DNA of 64,000 nt from Luzula sylvatica (Eukaryota > Streptophyta > Magnoliopsida > Poales > Juncaceae): positions 16,954,667 to 17,018,666 of the forward strand of contig OX326956.1 of assembly GCA_946800325.1 (NCBI GenBank). Direction: 5' to 3'. Position 1 is the stretch's first letter. Every line of letters starts with the position of its first letter. A program made the translations under genes and the position numbers. Shown here in pieces: positions 28,915-38,660 of this stretch. A model generated the notes under the pieces. The model had not been told where the DNA came from, ran no database searches, and saw only the letters and a program-made list of their open reading frames with translations.

Positions 28915-30411
28915 AGTTTTAGGGTTTATTTGTAGGGTTTATTTGCATATTTAAAGTTAGATTATGAAAATTGAGTTTTATTTGGGTTTAATTGCAAATT
29001 TGAGTTAGATGCATATAATTGATAAAAAAATGGTCTGAATTTTAAATTGTTCAAAAAAAGCATATAATTCATAATTAATAACACATTATCAATAGTTGGT
29101 ATCGAAAAGTGATGGTATCGAAAACATTATATTTCAATTTTTGAATTTCAATTCTATGCATACATAATTTCAATTACATGACGAACTACCCTAATATACA
29201 TACATACTAAACACATACATAATTTCAGTTACATGACAACTACCCTGATATACATACAAACACATACATACTAAACACATACATACTAAACGAGTCCATC
29301 TCTTGCAACCAAAATTTCATCCCACTAAACGCACACACACTCGACTTCGCCACTCGCAAGAATGCCATCCCATTCCTAAAAACGAGTCCATCTCTTGCAA
29401 CCAGAATTTCCTAAAAACGGGTCGAAGTGGCGGCGAAGTCGTCCATTGCTCAATTTAGGGCCTGACATTAATATAAAATTAAAACATGGGTCAAAATGCA
29501 AAATAATGCAATATGAGATTTGAAAAGGATACCCGGCGACGAAGTCCATCCATTGCTCAATTATGGCCTGACCGTAATATAAAATTAAAACATGGGGTAA
29601 AATGCAAAATAATACAATATGGGATTTGAAAAGGATCCCGCACGTGTTTTGATCAATTTCGGTGGCGGTGAAGTCCATCCATTGCTCAATTATGGCCTGA
29701 AATTAAACGATTCTAGTATTATATATACGAATTTTAGAAAAGGATTGATGAAATCACTTGTTTTTTTTAGAATCAAAACAATCAGATTCAAAAATACACA
29801 ATCACAAAGAGGGTTTTTTTTGATGAAATCACAAAGAGGGTTATCAAAGGAATTTATTGATTTTAGAAAAGGACTAATGAAAAGGATTGACGAACTACCC
29901 TTTGTGTCGTGGGAAGAACGAAGAAGCCAGAAAGAAGTCGCCAAGCCGTAAGAAGTCACCAAGCCGCCAGAACGAAGAAATCGCCAAGCCGCCATAACGA
30001 GAAGTCGCCATGCCCTAATCGTCGTCGCCAAGCCACTAGCCCTAGGAGCTTCCTCGTTGTCGTAGCCCTAGAAGGTTCCTCGTCGCAAACCGTAACCCTA
30101 GGAGTTCCTCGTCGGTTTTCTCATCGTCGTCCCATTAAACCCTAGGAGTTTCCTCTTCACTTTCTTTTGCTCGTCTTAGACGTTGGTTCATGGTAGAGAA
30201 GCTGGTTCATGGTAGAAGTTTGAAGTATCGTTGAGAATGAAGAATAAAGGTGGGATGAGAATAATGGATCAGGATGAAGGAAAGAATGATGTAACTCACC
30301 GTCAGTTAACTCACCATCCCATTAAATCATCATCACAGATCTTAAAGTGATCAGACGGTACAAAAGTGTTAAGTATAAAAAAACTGATACTTAATTAAGT
30401 AGGTTAGCTCT

Positions 30412-30415
<4 letters not shown>
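28912..30415. other. Non-satellite insert between two (TA)n tracts
   Basis: About 1.5 kb of unrelated sequence interrupts one inverted satellite monomer and is bounded on both sides by TA microsatellite. It contains three imperfect direct copies of a ~100-120-bp unit with the core CCATTGCTCAATTATGGCCT (about 29,440, 29,551 and 29,678). It also has a degenerate tandem of AGAAGTCGCCAAGCCG-like units at 29,930-30,020 and several CCCTAGGAG-TTCCTCGTCG repeats at 30,040-30,160. Several overlapping open frames of 78-113 codons occur on both strands here, but they are low-complexity and resemble no family I recognise. I see no terminal inverted repeats and no Helitron end. The bracketing by (TA)n resembles elements that insert into TA microsatellites, such as rice Micron; that is inference. 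Confidence 0.55.

Positions 30416-30475
<60 letters not shown>
30416..30475. repeat. (TA)n microsatellite, right border of insert
   Basis: About 60 bp of TA dinucleotide with a single ACAT interruption near 30,446. The inverted satellite monomer resumes directly after it with TTGTGTGTGTTAGTCTC. Confidence 0.95.
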
Positions 30476-30479
<4 letters not shown>

Positions 30480-31000
30480 GTGTGTTAGTCTCTTCTATTA
30501 CGAAGTGTTTTCAGGACAACATGAAAATAAAGCGTGTTGCTCGTGTTACACTTCAATTTTAACCATTTTAGTGAAATATGATAATTTACTTTTTTGAAGG
30601 CAGACTTCACTTTTTTCATTTGTAAGAATTTTGTTCATAAAATAGAAATTTGTGTTTGTTAGTCTTCTATTACGAAGTATTTTGAGGACAACATAAAAGT
30701 CAAGCATTTTGCTCGTGGTACACTTCAATTTAAATATTTTATAGAAAATTTGATGATTGCCTTTTTGTAAGGTGTTAGACTTCACTTTTAGCATTATTGA
30801 AAACTTCTTGAAAAAAATGAAATTTGTGTGTCTTAGTCATATTTACGAAGTATTTTGAGAACAACATGAGCATTAAACATTTTGCTCGTGTTACACTTCA
30901 ATTTTGATCATTTTTATGAAAAAAATGATAATTGATTTTTTTTTTTGAAGGTGTTAAACTTCCTTTTTTTGCATTTTAAAGAAATTTATTGAAGAAACGA
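30476..31000 (-). repeat. Inverted, diverged satellite monomers (distal part)
   Basis: Continuation of the inverted monomers, with GTTAGTC landmarks near 30,484, 30,658 and 30,832 and the ATTTTGCTCGTG variant. Similarity stops abruptly at the copia fragment near 31,003. Confidence 0.85.
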
Positions 31001-31002
31001 AA

Positions 31003-31347
31003 GATCTTTCGACACTTAGTGTGCACGATTTAATAGGTTCTTTGGAAAGACACGAGCAAAGGCTAAATAGGGATACCGAACAATCGATTGAAAGCGCGTT
31101 TCAATCAAAGATTACTATGGCCAAGAAAATTCCGTGTAAATTTTGCCAAAAATATTCTCATGTCGACAAAGATTACTGGAACAAAGGGAAGCCTCAATGC
31201 AATAATTGCAAGAAGTTTGGTCATCTTAAAAAGGATTGCCGATTTAAACTCGATGACGACAAACAAGCAAAATATGCCGAAGAACAAGACGGTGATGAAA
31301 ATATTTTCTAGAGCATCACGAAGACGAGTAAAAGCATTAAGGGGGAG
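31003..31347 (+). pseudogene. Ty1/copia gag zinc-knuckle fragment fused to the pol end
   Basis: The frame from 31,003 reads DLSTLSVHDLIGSLERHEQ and continues to a stop at 31,309, giving about 102 codons. This is the C-terminal part of a copia-type gag nucleocapsid. A CCHC zinc knuckle is visible at 31,198-31,239 (CNNCKKFGHLKKDC, spacing C-x2-C-x4-H-x4-C), and a second degenerate knuckle (CKFCQKYSHVDKDY) precedes it without its last Cys. In a complete element gag should run on into protease, integrase, reverse transcriptase and RNase H. Here the gag text is followed within about 10 bases by a frame reading SITKTSKSIKGEY-stop, typical of a copia polyprotein end, and then by the polypurine tract TAAGGGGGAG (31,338-31,347). 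Nearly all of pol has therefore been deleted. No 5' LTR is present; inverted satellite abuts the left edge. Confidence 0.85.
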
Positions 31348-31808
31348 TATTAAATTTAATGCTTTATAAATTAATTAACAATAATATATTTAATTAATGC
31401 CAGGATAATTAGGATAATTATTAAAAGTGTCTAGATTAATTAAGGTTGTTGTATCTTGTAATAAATAGGTGTCTATTTGAATAGAAGTATCTAGAATTTA
31501 GATAGATAGAATGTATGGTTGAAAGGGTGTGTGTAAGGGGGATGTATAAGGTTCCTATATAAACCTTTAGTCCGTAGGAATTTTAGATAGAGAAATATAA
31601 TAAAATTGAAGAAAGGAAGCATTGCTCCCTGTGAACTCTCTCTCTCACGAAATAATAAAAAAAAAAAAAAGGAAAAAGCAGAATTGCTTTGTATTTTCTC
31701 TCTGTGTGTTTACTCCACTATATTATATCTTTATTTCATCTTTGATATTGATCCCAAAAATTCTCTCCAAACCAAATCAATCAAGAAATAAACCCCAAAA
31801 TCCCAACA
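31348..31808 (+). mobile_element. Copia 3' long terminal repeat (solo side)
   Basis: Directly follows the polypurine tract and runs about 461 bp to CCCAAAATCCCAACA, a typical copia LTR end in CA. The expected TG start is mutated to TA. A promoter-like TATATAA lies at about 31,556, followed by a CT-rich/A-rich leader (31,630-31,700). No matching 5' LTR or target-site duplication is seen, so this is the 3' end of a truncated element. The next bases (GATGATGCC) show no primer-binding site, which argues against this being a 5' LTR. Confidence 0.75.
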
Positions 31809-32093
31809 GATGATGCCTCCTTTTGATCTCATGGATGGTTTGAAAATGAAATTCGAGAAAGAATTGTCGCAAATACGTTTAATATCAAAAAGATTAACAC
31901 TAGTCCATTTTGATTCTTGCAAACAAATCAAATTACATATGGCATCCAAAATAGTCTTTCACTACCGCACATTTATTCAAGTTACCTAGTCCACGTACAT
32001 TTCAAGAAAGAAGCGAAATTTGTTCGAATAACATAATATACGATAAATCCTTAAATAACAGAAAAGGCCCACAAGAAAGTAATCATATCTGGC
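31809..32093. other. Intergenic / presumed 3' flank of the minus-strand exon
   Basis: No complete gene. Includes a short frame downstream of the LTR (31,810-31,990) that matches no family I recognise. The part nearest 32,093 would be the 3' UTR of the minus-strand terminal exon. Confidence 0.4.
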
Positions 32094-32179
32094 CTAATCC
32101 TCGCCGTAGTCAACGAGATCCATGTAATCATTCTCTTCATCCTCTTCGTCCTGGCTATCGTTTGCCTTAGCCTTTGAAT
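32094..32179 (-). pseudogene. Isolated 3'-terminal exon of an unidentified gene
   Basis: On the minus strand a good splice acceptor (CTCTTATCCTCTTTTAG) is followed by an 86-nt open frame ending in TAG. It encodes a very acidic tail containing QDEEDEEND and ending YMDLVDYGED. GC content and codon character stand out from the AT-rich surroundings, which supports a real coding exon. I do not recognise the protein; acidic C-termini of this kind occur in many nuclear and ribosome-related proteins. No upstream exon is visible between 32,180 and MULE-1 at 32,549, nor on the far side of MULE-1. It is either a fragment carried here by rearrangement or the last exon of a gene whose remainder has been lost. 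Confidence 0.5.
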
Positions 32180-32539
32180 CTAAAAGAGGATAAGAGATGG
32201 GAGAATTATTCCTGTTGTTATTCAGCATGTGCAATGACATAATTAATTAATTTTGAGTTTTTAATATTTTATTACAAGTCAACAATCTATCATTCTACTA
32301 TGTTTATGCAGGATGTTTGTGTATTAATTTGTGTCTACAAAGAGTCAAAGACCATCTTTATTGGAAGAAATAACTTTTGATCAATCTTATCTGGGCCGTT
32401 GGGTCGCTGTTGAAAAAGTGACGTGGCTCACTATGAAAGTTCAAACTCCGTTTAAAAAATACAAGTTATAATATAATCTTATCTTATCAATATAAATCCT
32501 CCCACTTACGATCCATCTAGATAATTCATCAATTTTTAG
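32180..32539. other. AT-rich sequence, no gene seen
   Basis: Would be intron if the exon at 32,094-32,179 belongs to a gene extending this way. Nothing else is recognisable. Confidence 0.4.
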
Positions 32540-32548
32540 TTTGAATTA
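32540..32548 (+). repeat. MULE-1 target-site duplication, left (TTTGAATTA)
   Basis: Exact 9-bp match to 35,031-35,039 on the other side of the element; 9 bp is the Mutator superfamily hallmark. Confidence 0.95.
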
Positions 32549-33047
32549 GGGAAAAGTCTGATATTGGTCCCTGACAAATACCAAAATGTTCAATTTGCCC
32601 CCTGACATTTTTTTTGGGTCAGTTTGCCCCCTAATATTTCAATTTTGTTCAATGTGCCCCCCAAATTTTTTAATTTCGTTCAATGTGCCCCTTCCGTCTA
32701 TTTTTATCATCAAATGGCTGTTAATGATGTTATTTTATTCATTTTTTCAAACCCGACCCGCTTATTCTAACCCGACCCATACCACATTTCAACCCGATCC
32801 ACTAAAGAGGAAATAATTGATTTTCCTTCTTCTCTTTGCCAGAGCCTAATTCCCTCTCCTCTCGCCCAACAAAGAACAAGAAAGAAAGGTTGTAGAAGAA
32901 ATTGTCGCCACTCTCTCTCTCTCGCGCTGGAAACCTGTCTCGCCGGAAAAGAAAGTGTCGCCACTCTCTCTCTCTCTCGCCGTTCTCTCTCTCGCCACTC
33001 TCCTCTCTCATCCCTCTCTAGAGAGTTCACTACGAAAACCCTAGAAA

Positions 33048-33467
33048 ATGGCGGATTCAAATTGTGGCCCTTCTTCTACACCGGGTTAGTTCAATTAATT
33101 AAATCATCTAAGAAATTGATTGAATTGATTAATTTTGGTGTTAATTTGATGAATTTTTCTCTAAATTTTTTGTAAGAATTGATTTAATTGGTTAATTTTT
33201 TTTGTAGATTGGACCATTATTCAAATTGAACCATGTTTGGCTCATGAACGCAACGATTTTGTTCCTTTGGATTTAACTACCGTAGAAAATGATGATGATA
33301 ATGGAGATTTTTTGTTACCGCTCGAAACCGATCCCAATGTTGTACACGAATTCGAACTTGGGATGCGTTTTTCATGTGTTTCGGATTTGCGCGCGGCCAT
33401 TCGGAATTATGCCGTAGAGAACGTGAAAGAAATTAAATTCGTAAAGAACGAGAAAAACAAGGTTTGA
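33048..33467 (+). pseudogene. Truncated MULE-1 transposase (N-terminal domain only)
   Basis: Exon 1 is 33,048-33,084 (MADSNCGPSSTP), followed by a GT-AG intron at 33,085-33,207. Exon 2 is 33,208-33,467, joining in frame to DWTIIQIEPCLAHERNDF and ending in TGA. The C-terminal part (FELGMRFSCVSDLRAAIR) is the start of the plant MuDR transposase DNA-binding domain and is closely related to the same segment of the MULE-2 transposase (FNIGMRFPGASEFRAAVR). Coding text stops at the point where MULE-2 continues with its Cys/His zinc-binding motif, so the zinc finger, MULE catalytic domain and SWIM domain are deleted. The upstream leader (32,880-33,005) is CT-rich, as in MULE-2. If translated, the product is about 98 residues without catalytic function. 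Confidence 0.8.
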
Positions 33468-33917
33468 TGTATCGAATTTATTTATGTTTTGTTTTATCGA
33501 ATTTATTTATGTTTTGTTGTATCGAATTTGAATGTTTTGAGACCAATTAAATTAAGTTTGAATTTGAATGAGTAAGAAAAAAAAATTGCCCCTCTCGAAA
33601 TTGCCCCTGGCAATAAGAAAAAAAAATTTGAATGAGTAAGAAAATGGCCCCTCTCGAAATTTGAATGAGTAAGAAAAAAAATTGCCCGTCAATAAGAAAA
33701 AAAATGGCCCCTCTCGAAATGCCCTTGTCATTAAAATGAGACCAATTACCCCTGTCAAATTGCCCCTCTCAAATGAGACCAAATTGAGACCAAAAATGAG
33801 ACCAATTAAAATCCAAATATTAATCAAAATACATTAATCCATACATTAATCCAAATAGTAATTCATACATTAATCCATACATTAATTCATACATTAATCC
33901 AAATATTAATTCATACA
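33468..33917. repeat. Degenerate tandem repeats inside MULE-1
   Basis: Three kinds of short repeat fill the space between the two gene remnants: ATCGAATTTATTTATGTTTTGTT copies (33,470-33,530); alternating GAATGAGTAAGAAAA / TTGCCCCTCTCGAAA units (33,565-33,780); and ATCCATACATTAATCCAAAT units (33,835-33,950). MULE-2 also has short tandem repeats at the same relative place, between its two convergent genes. Confidence 0.8.
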
Positions 33918-34175
33918 TCAAAATAAACGATACATTAATCCATACATCAATATTAACATAAATATTACTCCAAAAATTATCCTATTATTGTTGTCATTTT
34001 TCACGACGGCTTCTTTCTCGACGGATTTTTCCTCGACGTCTTCTTTCCTCGACGCCCAATTGTCGCTATTCGAGTACCTCATCCAAGCATCCTCGGCTTC
34101 TTTCCTCGACGAATATTTTTTGAATGTCGAGCCTTTTGCCCACAAAAATAAACGTAGAAATATTCTTTTGCCATA
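33918..34175 (-). pseudogene. MULE-1 hybrid-binding-domain gene, internally deleted
   Basis: A minus-strand frame starting ATG at 34,175 (MAKEYFYVY, after a TTTTTTCAG acceptor-like site) corresponds to the start of the MULE-2 gene (MAKEGYYVVF). Within the next codons the frame slips by one base and a block corresponding to roughly 18 residues (PGIYENWALCNEQVCGFS in MULE-2) is missing. The rest reads openly from 34,145 to 33,918: STFKKYSSRKEAEDAW (the C-terminal half of the RNase H1-type hybrid-binding / viroplasmin-like domain), then an acidic-basic linker, then a strongly hydrophobic end (IIFGVIFMLILMYGLMYRLF) that could be a C-terminal membrane anchor. It reads from the right TIR inward, convergent to the transposase. 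It is a broken copy. Membrane targeting is inference from hydrophobicity. Confidence 0.7.
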
Positions 34176-34799
34176 ATATAAAATCTGAAAAAATAATTAA
34201 AATATTACAAATTAATAAACCCTAAATTGAAATAAATAAATCCTAAATTGGCCTAATTGGATTAAATAAACCCTAAATTGGCACTAAATTGAAATAAATA
34301 AACCCTACATTGGCTTAATTGGATCAAATATACTCTAAATTGACACTAAATTGAAATAAGTAAACCCTAAATATATACCCTAAAATTTACTAAATTGAAA
34401 AAGCAGAAATTCTGGACAAAATTTACGGAGAGAGAGAGAGTGGAACAAATTTACGGAGAGAGAGAGAGCAGAAATTCTGGATCAAATATATCCTACAATT
34501 CACGCAATTTACGGAGAGATCTGACCTAGATATCTGACGAGAGAGAGTGGAACAAATTTAATAACGACGAAAGAGAGAGAGAGAGTGGACTTACTGACCT
34601 AGAGAGTGGCCGAGAGAGATCGCCGAGAGAGTGAGATCGTCGAGAGAGAGAGAGAGAGAGATCGCCCAGAGAGAGAGAGAGATCGCCGAGAGCTTCTTTT
34701 TTTTTTTTTCTTTTCTTCACGACCTGGAGAGAGCTCGGAGAGATGGAGAGAGTAAATCGAGAGAGAGGGGTTTTAAATGTGGGTCGGGTTTAAATAAAC
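34176..34799 (-). other. Leader/intron region of the MULE-1 minus-strand gene
   Basis: Contains diffuse repeats of AATAAACCCTAAATTGG (34,215-34,380), then several GAGAGAGAG purine tracts (34,428-34,760). Read on the minus strand the latter are a CT-rich leader like the one preceding the transposase. No further coding exon is seen. Confidence 0.55.
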
Positions 34800-35030
34800 G
34801 GGTCGGGTTAGAATAAGCGGGTCGGGTTTGAAAAAAATGAATAAAATAACATCATTGACAGCCATTTGACGGTAAAAATAGACGGAAGGGGGACATTGAA
34901 CGAAATTAAAAAATTTGGGGGGCACATTGAACAAAATTGAAATGTTAGGGGGCAAACTGACCCAAAAAAAATGTCAGGGGGCAAATTGAACATTTTGGTA
35001 TTTGTCAGGGACCAATATCAGACTTTTCCC

Positions 35031-35039
35031 TTTGAATTA
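35031..35039 (+). repeat. MULE-1 target-site duplication, right (TTTGAATTA)
   Basis: Exact copy of 32,540-32,548. Confidence 0.95.
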
Positions 35040-35963
35040 TTATATACATGATGAGAGAGAATTAAATGTTCACTATTTCACGCATAATTAATATATTTGA
35101 TGTATTTATTGGTCTTGTTCGCTTTCATCAATAATTAATTAAATCTAAATTTACTAATTAGAAAAATAAGTAATTGTGCTAGACTAATCCAACGTTTAAC
35201 ATGTGTTAAGTGAATATTACACATGACTCATTTTCAACGTTTCATGCATACTTGTTTAACATGCTTTAAATCCAGTAAAAATCTAATAAATCAAATTTTG
35301 AATGTATTTACCAACCTATTTTTTATTTATTCTACACAATTAATATTACAAATATACAATATTTGTTGGTAAAAAAATAATAATGTTATTTTTAATAACT
35401 CCGAATAAATCTAAAATATCATAAAAAATTGTTCAAACAAATATGATTTATCATGTGTAAATTGATATAGTAAAAAATAAGACAAATTATTTTCTACTAT
35501 TGTAGTTTGCCACGCAATCAATGTGGTTCACCATTTAATTAATATGATTATTCATCTCTTATGATTTATCACCTAATATAAATTAATATTTAATGTATTT
35601 ATTATTTATTTCCAACACATTCATAGATTGAGAAGATATTAAAGAAAATAACTATAATTTTTCTTATCAATATTACTATCAACAACTTAAACGATGTGTT
35701 AACAATAATTTATCGATCTACATTTATTACTATCAACAAATTAAACGATGTGTTAATAACAATTTATAGATCTATATTTAATATTTATTACCATCCATCC
35801 ACGTTCAATACAACAAAGTTTGATCCATGAGGTATCCCGTATCCGCGTAACATAAATACAACCCTATCCTAAATTATGTTCAGCAATACATAAATGATTA
35901 CTTATGGGCATTGTTAATTGATGGTTACTTGTTCTATTCAGCAATTAATAATTATGGGCATGA
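35040..35963. other. AT-rich intergenic DNA, no feature
   Basis: I see no coding region, transposon end or RNA gene. A short stretch (CTATCAACAA-TTAAACGATGTGTTAA) is present twice near 35,685 and 35,730. Confidence 0.6.
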
Positions 35964-35972
35964 TAAATTATT

Positions 35973-36678
35973 GGTGAATTCTTCAAAGAATTCCTAATTT
36001 TTTATCAAATTATGACAAATACCCTGTCTTTATCGAAAACATTTTTTTTAAAATTCCTTCAAAAACCCCTATATATTTTATTTTTTTTATCGAAAACCAT
36101 CTAACATTTGTAGATTCCCAAAAAAAACTTTTATATTTTTGTTATGTTTTTAAAAATGACCATTATACCCCCATAATTTTATTTTATAAATCTTTATAAT
36201 TTAATCAATAATAAATGGATATTAAAAAATTAAAAAATAAATAATACATGTATATTAAAATATTATAATAAATAATATTAAAATATTATGATAATATCAT
36301 TTTCAAAAATTATTAATATTTTTATATCTATGTATTATTTATTATAATATTTTAATATCTATATATTGTTTATAATAATATTTTAATATTTATTTATTAT
36401 TTGTTATAATATTTTAATATCTATGTATTCTTTATTTTTTATATTTTAATATCTGTTTATTATTTATTAAATTATGAATATTTATAAAATAAAATTATGA
36501 GGAGTATAATAGTCATCTTCAAAATCATAAGAAAAAATAAAGGGGTTTTGAGGAAATCTTAAAATGTTAGTGGATTTTTGGAGAAAGCATTAAATATAGA
36601 GGTTTTTATAAGGAATCTTAAAAGATAGGGGTTTTTCATAATTTCTAACAAAATTAGGAGATTTTTGAAGAATTCCCC
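35973..36678. mobile_element. Mutator-type MITE with long TIRs (706 bp)
   Basis: Long inverted repeats: left GGTGAATTCTTCAAAGAATT and right (reverse complement) GGGGAATTCTTCAAAAATCT, extending about 200 bp inward. They are flanked by TAAATTATT (35,964-35,972) and TAAATTATG (36,679-36,687), a 9-bp duplication with one mismatch. The interior is AT-rich and self-complementary (TATTATAATATTTTAATAT blocks). No coding capacity. The size, TIR length and 9-bp duplication fit a Mutator MITE. Confidence 0.8.
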
Positions 36679-36952
36679 TAAATTATGTCACTTTCACAAT
36701 TCACATGATATAGCAATCCTATACAGTGCCCAATAATAAACTCAAATATTAGGCCTCTTAACCCCAAAGAAATAAATCAATAAAGCAAAAGAGGGTTTTT
36801 ATTTTATTTTCAACAATTTGGCCACAACATTCACAAGGTACATCACTGACATAGAAAAAACCATCCACCATAAACTAAACGAGATGCATGAATCAAACAA
36901 GCTAACGCGTAATATATTTCAAGTGGAATCATCTTCGATGAATCGATCGAAA

Positions 36953-38455
36953 CTAGTCGTCCTTTTCAGCACCAGTTCCGCCACTGGTGGTGCCGCTTTC
37001 CCACTTCTCCTGCTCCTTCAACTGTTTCATTCACATGGTCAAATATACTATTTATGATATCTATATATACATTGTTTTTATAAACATATACCAGCACGAT
37101 TGAATTACCTTAACCTGATGAGCTTTATGAAATCTGTATCCCTGAAATAAAAGAAACCACAAATCAGACAAAATATCTCTCTAATATAATTACTAATTTA
37201 GAAAAATTGCTAATAAAAAATGAAAAGAAAAAAAAAATACGAGTCAAACCTTGTCAGTGCCGTATATGTAGTCGCAATACGTGAACACAGACGCAAAGTT
37301 ACTCTGGCTCTGGCCACCGACATAATGATGATAGTCATGATAATCTGCTCCTCCATAAAACGGTATATACTTTGTTGGACACAAAGGAAAATCAAATCTG
37401 TATGAAAAAAAATTAAAATCCTCATTTTAATCTCACATTAATGGGTATATAATATATAAATACATATAATAAGCAACCATAAAAATAAGAGTTGGTTCTA
37501 TACAGACAAAGAGAACATACAATTTTATAATATCACACAACATGCAAGCATAAAAAATAAAGGGGACAATGACAAATCACAAATGCAATTTAATAAGAAA
37601 AGAAAAGAAAAAAAGGAACTTACCCACTGTGCGTCTCGATGGCCTCGATCTGACGAAGGGCAATCCACAGCCAAAATGTGATCATGTGACCAGGGGCGAT
37701 TGCGGGACCTGCGAAGGCAGGGATGCCGAGAATTAACACTTCGGCCCAGTGAGCATATGGTGCGGCGAATCCAATTGGGGCGGTGAACTCATGGTGTACT
37801 TTGTGGATATTTTCGTAACCCCACTTGCCGTGAAGAAGACGATGCAACCAGTAATTACCGAAGTCTTCGACTAAGAAGTATACTACCAGTTGAGCCGCCA
37901 TTTCGCCGAATGATGGCAAGGGCAAGCTGGTGCGAATCCCCACTAACTGTGATCGGAAGACAACGTGTTTGATAAAATGCCTGAATGGGCTCAAAAGGGG
38001 AAATTGAAGAATTCATTTGAAAAAGAGAAAAACAAAAGAAACCCATGTAAAAGAAGAGATTTCCTCAAAATCTCGTATGATTGAAAAAAACAAAGAATCG
38101 TAGATAAAAGGAATGGAAAACAAACCTTAATGGTGGGATAAGAGACGAGTTGGAGAGGTCCAACGACCAGCAAAAACATACGAAAGACATCTTTGTAGCA
38201 CTGCCAGAAGGAGGCTGGTGGAAGGCTCACCTTGGGCTGTATCTTGTACGGAGACACAGCTCGCGGGACCCAGAGCTCGATCAAGGCGATAGGAAGAGGG
38301 GCCAAAGTGAAAATCACAAAAAGAAAGAGGATGTTATGGCAATAAACGAGGTAATCTGGCATTGTGGCAGTGTAATTGAACCAGAACGTTTCACAACCGG
38401 TGAGGCTCCGACCAAGAGCAGCCTCCGCCTCCGCAAGATTAGAGTATGGAAGCAT
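36953..38455 (-). CDS. SMO1: Sterol 4-alpha-methyl oxidase, SMO1 type (5 exons, 300 aa)
   Basis: Encodes an ER-membrane non-heme di-iron oxidase that starts removal of a C4 methyl group from 4,4-dimethyl sterols (24-methylenecycloartanol in plants), working with a C4-dehydrogenase/decarboxylase and a ketoreductase. Exons on the minus strand are 38,455-38,126, 37,946-37,624, 37,397-37,250, 37,141-37,109 and 37,021-36,953. All introns are GT-AG (179, 226, 108 and 87 bp), and the joined frame is 903 nt with no internal stop. The three His boxes of the fatty-acid-hydroxylase superfamily are present: HRLLH (145-149), HKVHH (158-162) and HDYHH (238-242). Hydrophobic segments lie around residues 40-62, 92-108 and 183-207. 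The N-terminus ([15 protein letters not shown]) and the [16 protein letters not shown] block favour the SMO1 over the SMO2 subfamily. Length matches the family (~300 aa). The first ATG of the frame is used. A CT-rich leader lies upstream at about 38,540-38,660. It appears intact and functional. Confidence 0.95.
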
Positions 38456-38660
38456 TGCGAATGATCCAAACTGTGCTAAGAGAACCCAGAATTTTGGGAT
38501 ATTGGTAAGATCTTACCCTTTTCCTGCTTCTTGGTTTTTTTAGGCAAGGTGGGAGTGAACTAGAGCGAGAGAGTGAATGAGAGATCAGAGAGGAAAGATT
38601 CCTGCTTGGACGAGGCGAGGACAGTTGTTATTTCGCAAGGACGCCAAGGAGAGAGAGTAG
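38456..38660 (-). promoter_or_regulatory. Probable 5' UTR / promoter-proximal region of SMO1
   Basis: Minus-strand sequence upstream of the ATG is rich in CTCTC tracts (38,553-38,590 and 38,648-38,665) typical of plant leaders. A GTAAG at about 38,514 could be a leader-intron donor, but the nearest acceptor is very close, so I do not call an intron. No convincing TATA box. Confidence 0.4.

Larger units (their letters stand above)
32549..35030 (+). mobile_element. MULE-1, Mutator-like element with long TIRs (2,482 bp)
   Basis: Bounded by ~230-bp terminal inverted repeats (32,549-32,780 and 34,800-35,030) beginning GGGAAAAGTCTGATATTGG, and by a perfect 9-bp target duplication. Inside, a CT-rich leader and a truncated transposase gene read rightward from the left TIR, and a GA-rich tract and a truncated hybrid-binding-domain gene read leftward from the right TIR. 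This is the convergent two-gene arrangement. The TIRs are very similar to each other, which suggests a fairly recent insertion. The catalytic transposase region is missing, so the element is non-autonomous. Each TIR contains about four degenerate ~30-bp units starting GCCCCC. Confidence 0.95.

Noticed and set aside
29619..30145. Overlapping open frames of 78-113 codons on both strands
   Set aside because: They lie in short tandem repeats (AAGTCGCCAAGCCG, CCCTAGGAG-TTCCTCG) and overlap one another on opposite strands; no recognisable protein.
31348..31808. 5' LTR of a complete copia element extending rightward
   Set aside because: The polypurine tract lies on its left and no primer-binding site or gag follows on its right.
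32586..32816. 76-codon plus-strand frame and its mirror on the minus strand at 34,808-34,993
   Set aside because: Both lie in the MULE-1 TIRs and read the GCCCCC repeat units; they are inverted copies of one non-coding sequence.
38150..38464. 104-codon plus-strand frame over SMO1 exon 1
   Set aside because: Antisense shadow of a spliced gene with clear His boxes and conserved exon joins.
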